DNA from: Pararhodobacter sp.
GTDB lineage: Bacteria > Pseudomonadota > Alphaproteobacteria > Rhodobacterales > Rhodobacteraceae
Assembly (NCBI GenBank): GCA_020832545.1
Contig: JAFIEK010000042.1
Location: 1 to 32,211 of the forward strand
Direction: 5' to 3'
DNA length: 32,211 nucleotides
The notes under the pieces are model-generated. The model had not been told where the DNA came from, searched no databases, and saw only the letters and a list, made by a program, of their open reading frames with translations. Position 1 is the first letter of the stretch. Each line of letters opens with the position of its first letter. This document shows positions 8,032-13,748 of this stretch, piece after piece. The position numbers and the translations under genes were made by a program.

Positions 8032-8616
8032 ATGGACGGCGATTTCAGGCAGGACTTTGTGCACGAACCGGTGGCGCTGAAACGGTTTCCGGCGCTGGTT
8101 CTGAATGCCGATTACCGACCGCTCTCATACATGCCGCTGTCGCTCTGGCCCTGGCAGGAGGCAGTGAAGGCCGTCTGGCTGGACCGGGTGGATATCGTGG
8201 CCGAATATGACGCCACGGTGCGCAGCCAGCGCATGGAGATCCAAATACCCTCGGTCGTGGTGCTGAAAGACTTTGTCAAACCCAGAAAGCGCGTGGCCTT
8301 CACGCGCTTTAATCTTTTTCTGCGCGACGAATTCGCCTGCCAGTATTGCGGTGCGCGTCATGATCTGACCTTTGATCATGTGATCCCACGCGCGCTGGGG
8401 GGTGTGACAAGCTGGGAAAATGTGGTGGCCGCCTGCGCGCCGTGCAACCTGAAAAAGGGCTCGAAAACCCTGCGACATTCAGGGCTAACCCTGCGCCGCA
8501 GACCGACGCGCCCCACCGCTCAGCAACTGATCGACATCGGCCGCCGCTTTCCGCCCAACCATCTGCACGAAAGCTGGGCCGATTTTCTGTACTGGGATGC
8601 CGAGTTGGAGGCCTGA
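8032..8616 (+). CDS. HNH endonuclease family protein
   Basis: The protein of 194 residues has a C-terminal HNH domain with a zinc ribbon. C103 and C106 (CQYC) and C135 and C138 (CAPC) are the metal ligands, D115-H116 in FDHVIPRALGG is the start of the HNH motif, and N139 follows the second cysteine pair. The N-terminal 95 residues (LNADYRPLSYMPLSLWPWQEAV) are the usual partner region of this stand-alone family, common in alphaproteobacteria as a single-copy chromosomal gene. The ATG at 8032 is preceded by AGGGAG 10 nt upstream. A GTG at 8008 in the same frame is possible but less well placed. No restriction or phage genes are nearby, so the DNA target and role are unknown. Confidence 0.88.
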   Translation: MDGDFRQDFVHEPVALKRFPALVLNADYRPLSYMPLSLWPWQEAVKAVWLDRVDIVAEYDATVRSQRMEIQIPSVVVLKDFVKPRKRVAFTRFNLFLRDEFACQYCGARHDLTFDHVIPRALGGVTSWENVVAACAPCNLKKGSKTLRHSGLTLRRRPTRPTAQQLIDIGRRFPPNHLHESWADFLYWDAELEA

Positions 8617-8681
8617 GCCCCGAGATGGCCCATTGAGGCGTGCCAGTTCCCGGGATGTGTTCGATGTGAGTTGACCATGGT

Positions 8682-9836
8682 ATGTCCGATGAAGCCTTGA
8701 ACAGTACTGCCTTCAACGCGATCGGCGCGATCTACGATGCAGCCGTGGACCCTGACCGCTGGGGGGTCGCACTTGATGCGGTCGCCGAGGCAGTGGGCGC
8801 GCGAGCCTGTGCGCTTCTGGTGCGTGGCACCGACGACCTGCCCTATGACATCAACGCGCTCAGCAGCGCCTACCGCGATTTTGTCGCCCGCCCTGAAGGT
8901 CAGCACTATCTCAGTGAATTACGCGCATTCGAGGCACCGGACTGGGACGCCTTCGCCCGGCAGCCGGTCGGCCAGACCTTCCCGGACGAGGCGGTTGGCA
9001 TCACCCGCGCCTGCCTCGATACCCGGCCGGATTGCATCGCGCTGGAGCGCCATGTCGGCTTGCGGCGGCGGTTGGGTGTGCGGCTGAACGACACCCCGGT
9101 CTGGTTTGACGGCATGACACTGGGGTTTCGCCCCGGGCTGGAGGCGCTGCCCATCACCGCCCTTGAGCCGCTGGTGCCGCATCTCGCCCGCGCAATCGAG
9201 ATGGGGCGCACCTTTGCCGCGTTGCGCGCGCGGTATCGCGCGGTTCTGGGCGTGCTGGACCGGGTCAGCGCCGGGCTGGCGATTGCCCTGCCGGACGGGC
9301 AGGTCATCGTCTGCAACACCGAAGCCGAACGCATTCTGGCGACACGCGACGGGGTAACGCTGGATCGCGCGCGGCGGCTTCACGCGGCGTCATACGCTGA
9401 TTCACTGGTGATCCGGCGCGGCATTGCGGCGGCGGCGGCCACCGCAGGCGGTGAGGGCTGCGATACAGAGACCCGGATAAACCTGAAACGCCGTGATCAC
9501 CCCTCGCCCCTGCTGCTCGACATCACGCCCTTGCACGACAGCGCACATGAGCTTGACATGCATCTGAAAGGCGCGCTGATCACCCTGATTGATCCTGACC
9601 GCACCCGCCGGCTGAATGTCGAGCGGTTCGCGCAGTTGCACGGGTTCTCAGCAGCCGAGCGCGACGTTTGCCGGTTGCTGTTAGACGGCCACGGGGTTGA
9701 CGAGATCGCGGAACGGCGCGGAACGGCGCAGAGCACGGCCAAGAATCAGATCACCCGGCTGCTGACAAAGGCAGGCGCGCGCACCCGCTTCGAACTGGTC
9801 CGCAAGATCATCCGCACCCTTCCGCCACTGGTGTGA
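8682..9836 (+). CDS. LuxR-type helix-turn-helix regulator
   Basis: The protein of 384 residues has a C-terminal LuxR-type DNA-binding domain at about residues 318-380 (LHGFSAAERDVCRLLLDG, then DEIAERRGTAQSTAKNQITRLLTKAGARTR split over the recognition region). The middle, about residues 195-300 (LDRVSAGLAIALPDGQVIVCN), looks like a PAS-type sensor. The N-terminal 190 residues match nothing I recognise in detail. It lacks the autoinducer-binding and response-regulator domains. The upstream gap is only 65 nt with a poor ribosome site, so the start is the least certain part. A 22-bp palindromic site at 9862-9883 lies between it and the secreted-protein gene, which makes that gene a candidate target. 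The signal sensed is unknown. Confidence 0.8.
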   Translation: MSDEALNSTAFNAIGAIYDAAVDPDRWGVALDAVAEAVGARACALLVRGTDDLPYDINALSSAYRDFVARPEGQHYLSELRAFEAPDWDAFARQPVGQTFPDEAVGITRACLDTRPDCIALERHVGLRRRLGVRLNDTPVWFDGMTLGFRPGLEALPITALEPLVPHLARAIEMGRTFAALRARYRAVLGVLDRVSAGLAIALPDGQVIVCNTEAERILATRDGVTLDRARRLHAASYADSLVIRRGIAAAAATAGGEGCDTETRINLKRRDHPSPLLLDITPLHDSAHELDMHLKGALITLIDPDRTRRLNVERFAQLHGFSAAERDVCRLLLDGHGVDEIAERRGTAQSTAKNQITRLLTKAGARTRFELVRKIIRTLPPLV

Positions 9837-9861
9837 CCGGCACGGCACCCGCCCCCCGTGC

Positions 9862-9883
9862 GCATGATCCGTCGGTATCATGC
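9862..9883. promoter_or_regulatory. Inverted repeat between the LuxR-type and secreted-protein genes
   Basis: GCATGAT and ATCATGC are perfect 7-bp arms around an 8-nt centre. The element starts 26 nt after the regulator's stop codon and ends 63 nt before the next start. It could be an operator or a weak terminator, but no T run follows. Confidence 0.35.
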
Positions 9884-9945
9884 ACGCGCATCGGCGCTAT
9901 GCTTCACTGCCGCTGGACAAATTGATTCCGTTCAGGGGTAAACTC

Positions 9946-10305
9946 ATGATGAAATCCGTTTTCGCCGCATCGGCCCTCGTCGTCCTTGCTTCCGGCCCTG
10001 CATTGGCCTGGGAGCGCGTGACAACCGAACAGCAGTTCCGTGACCGTGTTGTCGATCGGCAAATTGTCACGGATGAGGGCAATACCTACACCAGCCATGC
10101 CGATGGCCGGGTGACCGGGACATGGCAGGGGCACCGAATGGTCGGTGGCTGGCAATGGCATCAGGGATTCTGGTGTCGCAATGTGCGGGTGGGTCAGGGG
10201 CAGGAGACCGGGACCGATTGCCAGGTCATCGAGTTGCAGGGAAACCAGCTTCGCTCTACCCGTGAACAGGGCCGCGGAACATCAGGGGTAGGCACAATCC
10301 AGTAA
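9946..10305 (+). CDS. Small secreted protein of unknown function
   Basis: The protein of 119 residues has a clear Sec signal (MMKSVFAASALVVLASGPALA, cleavage after residue 21), so the mature form of about 98 residues is periplasmic or exported. The mature part is rich in Trp, Gln, Gly and Arg, with TYTSHADGRVTGTWQGHR and GGWQWHQGFWCRN followed by a second cysteine in GTDCQVIELQGNQ, which may form one disulfide. The pattern (DGR-TGTW then GGWQWHQGFWCR) suggests a small beta-sheet domain. I cannot assign a family name. The ATG at 9946 has AGGGG 8 nt upstream, and a TTG or ATG further left would disrupt the signal peptide. It converges on the NYN-domain gene. Confidence 0.75.
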   Translation: MMKSVFAASALVVLASGPALAWERVTTEQQFRDRVVDRQIVTDEGNTYTSHADGRVTGTWQGHRMVGGWQWHQGFWCRNVRVGQGQETGTDCQVIELQGNQLRSTREQGRGTSGVGTIQ

Positions 10306-10359
10306 CCCGGCGCACCCCGGCCTTGACCCGGATTCCGGCGCTTGTGCGCGCCGTTGCGG

Positions 10360-10905
10360 TCACAGATCCAGCCAGAGCGTGCCGTCCCGGTAGCCGCCCC
10401 GGATCAGATACCCGGGCTGACCGATTTCTGGATGCGCCCCGGCCCAATCGCGGAAGCGGTCGTTGCTGATAATCCGCGCCCCAAAATCGCGCGCGGCCGC
10501 CAGCACCGTCGGGTCTGCCGGCGAGCCTTTGGGCACCACCATGACTTGGCTTGCCGGGAGGCGCAGCAGCTTTGCAAACGCATGGTCATGCAGATAGCGA
10601 TTGGCAATCAGGTGCCCGGCATTGGCATCAAACACGACGCCGGGCACAAATCCACGTGCCTTGACCAGCGCCAGAACCTCTCGCAGGGTGTCCAGCCGGG
10701 GTTGATTGTCGCGCCAGTGCATGACGTTAGAGCCATCGATGACCACCCATTGCCGGGGTCGGCGCAGGAACCAGCGCAGCAGCAGCCACGCCCCGGACAG
10801 GCCGAGAACGGCCGCCATCAGGGCAAGGTCGCTAAAACCGGGGATCGCAAGGCTGATTGCCAGAAGGGCAACAGCGCTCAGGGTCAGAAACAGGGCAAAA
10901 CGCAT
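10360..10905 (-). CDS. Membrane-anchored NYN/Zc3h12a-like ribonuclease
   Basis: The protein of 181 residues has two predicted membrane helices at about residues 6-21 and 27-46, a basic RWFLRRPRQW stretch and then a PIN-like NYN domain of the Zc3h12a type. The acidic active-site positions are visible in order: VIDGSNVMHW, VFDANAGHLI, GSPADPTVLAAA and IISNDRFRDW. In characterised members (Regnase-1/MCPIP1) these aspartates hold Mg and cut RNA. Here the domain should face the cytoplasm if the two helices form a hairpin. RNA cleavage is inferred from the family and has not been shown for this protein. The gene stands alone, converging on the secreted-protein gene. The ATG at 10905 gives a complete first helix, and no better start is seen. 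Confidence 0.8.
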   Translation of the reverse strand: MRFALFLTLSAVALLAISLAIPGFSDLALMAAVLGLSGAWLLLRWFLRRPRQWVVIDGSNVMHWRDNQPRLDTLREVLALVKARGFVPGVVFDANAGHLIANRYLHDHAFAKLLRLPASQVMVVPKGSPADPTVLAAARDFGARIISNDRFRDWAGAHPEIGQPGYLIRGGYRDGTLWLDL

Positions 10906-11002
10906 GGGGACGCCGAACGAACACCGCAGGAATGGTCCCCGTCATACGCAGTGACTGCGCGAGGGGGAAGCCGTTTGCGGGCAGAACCGGCCTTGTTGTC
11001 AC

Positions 11003-11395
11003 CTATTTCTCGGACCGGCTGCCCTCATCGCGGTTGCGCGCATAGCGCCGCGTGAGGGGGAATGGCGGCAGCCAGCTTTCGCGGCGCTCGGTCCACAGCT
11101 CATAGCTTGGTTGAAACTGATCCGGCGCATCCAACGCGCCCAGATTGACCTCGACCTCATCGCCTGAGCGCCCGAACACCGGCGAGCCGCAGCGCGGGCA
11201 GAAATACCGCCCGGCATAGTCTTGCGCGTCACCCTCAACTGTCACCGCCTCTTGCGGAAAGACCGCCGAGGCATGGAACAGTGCCCCGTGATGCTTGCGA
11301 CACTCAAGACAATGGCACAGACCAACCCGGTACGGCTGGCCCCGTGCGGTGAAACGGATGTTGCCACACAGGCACCCGCCGGTGAATTCTTTCAT
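11003..11395 (-). CDS. GFA (CENP-V/GFA) family zinc protein
   Basis: The protein of 130 residues belongs to the glutathione-dependent formaldehyde-activating enzyme (Gfa)-like family. Zinc ligands are C8 and C10 (GGCLCGNIRF), C27, C29 and C32 (GLCHCLECRKHHG), and C66 and C69 (FCPRCGSPVF), the full set for the fold. Many members have no proven formaldehyde or glutathione role, so the function is a guess from fold only. The ATG at 11395 is preceded by AGGAGGT in the expected place; an earlier start at 11413 would add six residues that overlap the ribosome site. It lies 24 nt downstream of the ArsR-type gene on the same strand and is probably cotranscribed with it. Confidence 0.88.
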   Translation of the reverse strand: MKEFTGGCLCGNIRFTARGQPYRVGLCHCLECRKHHGALFHASAVFPQEAVTVEGDAQDYAGRYFCPRCGSPVFGRSGDEVEVNLGALDAPDQFQPSYELWTERRESWLPPFPLTRRYARNRDEGSRSEK

Positions 11396-11419
11396 CCCAA
11401 ACCTCCTTTGCAACGGACA

Positions 11420-12178
11420 TCAGTTATAGGACGGCTCATCGCGCCAGTCTTTCTCAAGTCCGAATACTTTGGCAAAGCCTCGCTCGCCAGCCCGCGACAG
11501 GCGCAGCGCCCGGCTGTCGGCAGATCGTGCAACCCAGCCCTTGTCCAGCAACGCCGCCAGCAGTGCCGCCCCCAGTTGACCGGCGATATGGGGGCGGCGT
11601 TCGCTCCAGTCGAGGCAGGTGCGGCACAGCGGGCGCGGCTTGCGCAGCGCGTCAACATCAATTCCGAAATCCGTGAAAAAGTGTCGCCCCGCATCGGTGA
11701 CGATCCCGGCACCATCCGACAGAACCAGATACCCGTCGCGCACCAGTGCATCGGCCACAGCCAGCGCCAGTCGCCCGGCCATGTGATCGTAGCAGGTGCG
11801 GGCAAGGCGCAGGGCCTGATCTTTCGGGCCAACCGGATGGTGCCGTTTCGGTCCGTCAGCGGCGACGCTCATCAGGGCCTGTAGCGCCTGCGCGACCTCG
11901 GGGGATGCAAGCCGGAAATACCGGTGCCGCCCCTGCTTTTCCACCGCCAGCAGACGGGCCGCCGTCAGCTTTGCCAGATGCCCGCTGGCGGTCTGCGCGG
12001 TCACCCCGGCATGGCGCGCCAGCTCGCCCGCCGTCAGCGCCTGTCCGCCCATCAGTGCGGCCAGCATATTCGCCCGTCCCGCGTCACCGATCAGTTGCGC
12101 GACCTCTGCTATTGTGTTGCCGGATGCCATGTTTCCCATGCCTGCACGATACCACCCCAACTGCGTTTCGTCAGCCAT
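11420..12178 (-). CDS. ArsR-family transcriptional regulator
   Basis: This winged-helix repressor has an N-terminal DNA-binding domain: IAEVAQLIGDAGRANMLAAL then LTAGELARHAGVTAQTAS and GHLAKLTAARLLAVEKQGRHRYF, the ArsR wing. A long C-terminal extension follows (TCYDHMAGRLALAVADALV, PLCRTCLDWSERRPHIAG with a CxxC) and is shared by a common alphaproteobacterial subfamily. The start is uncertain: 12220, 12178, 12139 and 12130 are all in-frame ATGs with weak ribosome sites. I chose 12178 (252 residues); 12130 would begin just before the conserved domain. It is divergent to the NIPSNAP-ABM pair, with a perfect palindrome at 12224-12233 in between, and is followed by the GFA gene. The effector is unknown; the CxxC could bind metal or sense redox. 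Confidence 0.82.
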   Translation of the reverse strand: MADETQLGWYRAGMGNMASGNTIAEVAQLIGDAGRANMLAALMGGQALTAGELARHAGVTAQTASGHLAKLTAARLLAVEKQGRHRYFRLASPEVAQALQALMSVAADGPKRHHPVGPKDQALRLARTCYDHMAGRLALAVADALVRDGYLVLSDGAGIVTDAGRHFFTDFGIDVDALRKPRPLCRTCLDWSERRPHIAGQLGAALLAALLDKGWVARSADSRALRLSRAGERGFAKVFGLEKDWRDEPSYN

Positions 12179-12223
12179 GGACAGTTCGGCCCCCGCCGAA
12201 GCATCGGCGATGGGCGGCATGGT

Positions 12224-12233
12224 AGCACGTGCT
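12224..12233. promoter_or_regulatory. Candidate operator between the ArsR-type and NIPSNAP genes
   Basis: AGCACGTGCT is a perfect 10-bp palindrome in the 95-nt divergent region (taking the start at 12178). It is 40 nt before the NIPSNAP GTG. Its position fits shared control of both directions. If the regulator starts at 12220 the site lies right at that ATG. Confidence 0.3.
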
Positions 12234-12273
12234 GGCGGCCCCCGTCGGGGCTGCGTTCAGAAAGGAGCCCTGC

Positions 12274-12603
12274 GTGATCACCTGCTTTATCCGCTATGAA
12301 ATCGATCCCTTCAAACGCGACGCATTCGAGGCCTATGCAAGAATCTGGGCCGCGGCGATCCCGCGAAGCGGTGCCGATCTTGTCGGTTATTTCGCCCCGC
12401 ACGAAGGGTCCAGCACCGTCGCTTATGGCGTTTATCATATCGCCAATCTGGCCGCCTATGAGGCCTATCGCACCCGTCTTGCCGCCGATCCGGCAGGCCG
12501 CGAGAACTATGGCTTCGCGCAGCGCGAGCAGTTCATCCGCCGCGAGGACAGGCTGTTTCTGCGCCGCGTCCCTGCCCCGCTTTCGCCGCTGGTGAAATCA
12601 TGA
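12274..12603 (+). CDS. NIPSNAP-family protein
   Basis: The protein of 109 residues belongs to the NIPSNAP family, a dimeric ferredoxin-like alpha/beta barrel fold. It opens with VITCFIRYEIDPFKRDAFEAYARIW, then has VGYFAPHEGSSTVAYGVYHIANLAAYEAYRTRLAADP, the classic NIPSNAP central region with the heptad-like AAYEAYR helix. A GTG start at 12274 is chosen because AAAGGAG lies 6 nt upstream and the family begins here; the frame continues further upstream without a better start. Its stop overlaps the next gene's ATG by four bases (ATGA), so the two are translationally coupled. The family's substrates are mostly unknown. Divergent ArsR-type control is likely. Confidence 0.88.
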   Translation: MITCFIRYEIDPFKRDAFEAYARIWAAAIPRSGADLVGYFAPHEGSSTVAYGVYHIANLAAYEAYRTRLAADPAGRENYGFAQREQFIRREDRLFLRRVPAPLSPLVKS

Positions 12604-12944
12604 TCGCGGTGATTTTCGAGGTCTGGCCAGAGGAAGGCGAGCGCGACACCTACCTGACCCTTGCCGCCGCGCTGAAGAGCGACCTTGCAGCGATCGACGG
12701 CTTTATTTCAGTCGAGCGGTTCGAAAGCCTGACCGAGCCCGGCAAGATCCTGTCGCTGTCTTTCTTTCGCGATGAGGCGGCGGTGGAAGCCTGGCGCAAC
12801 AGGCCCGCGCATCGCACGACGCAGGCGCGGGGCCGCAAGGGCGTATTTCGCGACTACCGGTTGCGCATTGCGCATGTCCTGCGCGACTACGGCATGACCG
12901 ACCGTCAGGAGGCCCCGCCAGACAGCCGGGCAACCCACGGCTGA
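12600..12944 (+). CDS. ABM-family monooxygenase-like protein
   Basis: The protein of 114 residues has the antibiotic biosynthesis monooxygenase (ABM) domain, another ferredoxin-like dimer fold. FEVWPEEGERDTYLTLAAALK starts the first strand and helix, then IDGFISVERFESLTEPGKIL and LSFFRDEAAVEAWRNRPAHR, the usual second half with the histidine after the W-x-N-x-P motif. Such proteins can oxidise quinols or aromatic substrates without a cofactor, but many have no known role. The start ATG overlaps the stop of the NIPSNAP gene (ATGA), a strong sign of a joint function. The last 15 residues after YGMTDRQ look disordered. The stop codon is 17 nt before the hairpin at 12962-12997. Confidence 0.88.
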   Translation: MIAVIFEVWPEEGERDTYLTLAAALKSDLAAIDGFISVERFESLTEPGKILSLSFFRDEAAVEAWRNRPAHRTTQARGRKGVFRDYRLRIAHVLRDYGMTDRQEAPPDSRATHG

Positions 12945-12961
12945 GGATGGCGGCGGGAACC

Positions 12962-12997
12962 GGCGCGGGCACGGTTCAGCCGTATTCCGCCCGCGCC
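12962..12997 (+). terminator. Hairpin after the NIPSNAP-ABM pair
   Basis: GGCGCGGGC (12962-12970) pairs with GCCCGCGCC (12989-12997) as a perfect 9-bp stem. An inner ACGG/CCGT pair (12971-12974 with 12980-12983) extends it with a bulge. There is no T run right after, so this is a terminator candidate only. Confidence 0.4.
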
Positions 12998-13002
12998 ACA
13001 CC

Positions 13003-13032
13003 GGCGGGGTTTTCGCGGGCGGGGTTTTCGCG
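13003..13032 (+). repeat. Perfect tandem 15-bp duplication
   Basis: GGCGGGGTTTTCGCG occurs twice head to tail (13003-13017 and 13018-13032) with no mismatch, in the gap before the nucleotidyltransferase-like gene. It could be a small slippage duplication or a pair of binding sites. Confidence 0.8.
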
Positions 13033-13118
13033 GACATGGTGCGCGCGCAGTGAATTGCTGGTCAACTGGCCCGGTTGCTTGCATTGGCGGTGACCGTGAT
13101 TTCTGCGACGGTATTCAG

Positions 13119-13694
13119 ATGACAGTGGCTGAATCATGCAAGATTGCAAACCTGCTCAGGCAGGATGCGCTGCGATGGCAAGCTCTTGGTCTGGTCGAAG
13201 TGCTTGCGCTGCCCGAAGGATGCATCGGTGCCGGGTTCGTCCGCAACCTTGTCTGGGACCATTTTCACGGCAGGCGCAGCGATTGCCGCGATGCGGATAT
13301 CGACGTGCTGTACTTTGATCGAACCCATGCCGGTGCGGACCGTGATGCCGATCTGGAAGCCGGTCTGCGCGCCCGTGCCCCACAGTTCAGATGGTCTGTC
13401 AGCAATCAGGCCAGAATGCACAGGCGCAACGGCGATGCCCCTTACACATCTGTCGAAGATGCGATGCGCCACTGGCCCGAGACCGCAACAGCGGTGGCAG
13501 CCCTGCGCGCGGGCACGGCCTGTCGCATCCTCGCACCCTTCGGGGTCGATGATCTGATGGGGATGATCTTGCGGCCGACCTCGGCCTCGCCGCACAAGCT
13601 GCACGCCTTCAACGCCCGGCTGGACAGCAAGGGGTGGCGGTGCCGGTGGCCTGATGTTCGGCTGGCCTGCCCCCCGGCACCACCAAGCCCCTGA
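13119..13694 (+). CDS. Nucleotidyltransferase-like protein (DUF925/NTP_transf_6)
   Basis: The protein of 191 residues matches the NTP_transf_6 family of putative nucleotidyltransferases. GAGFVRNLVWDHFHGRRSD then DADIDVLYFD form the core, in which the D-x-D-V-x-Y-F-D segment is the likely metal-binding acidic motif. It is followed by WSVSNQARMHRRNGDAPYTS, VEDAMRHWPETATAVA and ILAPFGVDDLMGMILRPT, all recognisable family blocks. The ATG at 13119 was chosen since the region from 13050 is unlike the family; the ribosome site is poor, so a nearby alternative start is possible. The substrate is unknown. No tRNA or toxin-antitoxin partner is next to it. The gene ends 54 nt before the membrane/spermidine-synthase-like gene. 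Confidence 0.85.
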   Translation: MTVAESCKIANLLRQDALRWQALGLVEVLALPEGCIGAGFVRNLVWDHFHGRRSDCRDADIDVLYFDRTHAGADRDADLEAGLRARAPQFRWSVSNQARMHRRNGDAPYTSVEDAMRHWPETATAVAALRAGTACRILAPFGVDDLMGMILRPTSASPHKLHAFNARLDSKGWRCRWPDVRLACPPAPPSP

Positions 13695-13712
13695 TCTGCA
13701 GGCGAGATCAGC

Positions 13713-13739
13713 TTGTCGCCCTGAATGTGATACTATAAC
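13713..13739 (+). promoter_or_regulatory. Candidate promoter of the fused membrane/spermidine-synthase gene
   Basis: TTGTCG (13713-13718) and TATAAC (13734-13739, five of six consensus bases) are 15 nt apart. The -10 ends 9 nt before the ATG at 13749 and there is no Shine-Dalgarno, so a leaderless or nearly leaderless transcript is likely. Confidence 0.45.
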
Positions 13740-13748
13740 AGACGCGCC

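Noticed and set aside
8032-8616. Part of a restriction or anti-phage system
   Set aside because: The HNH gene has its own promoter and is flanked by an esterase and a regulator, with no methylase, helicase or other defence gene nearby.
12229-12273. Earlier start for the NIPSNAP gene at 12229
   Set aside because: The GTG at 12274 has AAAGGAG at ideal distance and begins the conserved family region.
13119-13694. Type II toxin-antitoxin nucleotidyltransferase module
   Set aside because: There is no partner gene; the protein fits the stand-alone NTP_transf_6 family.
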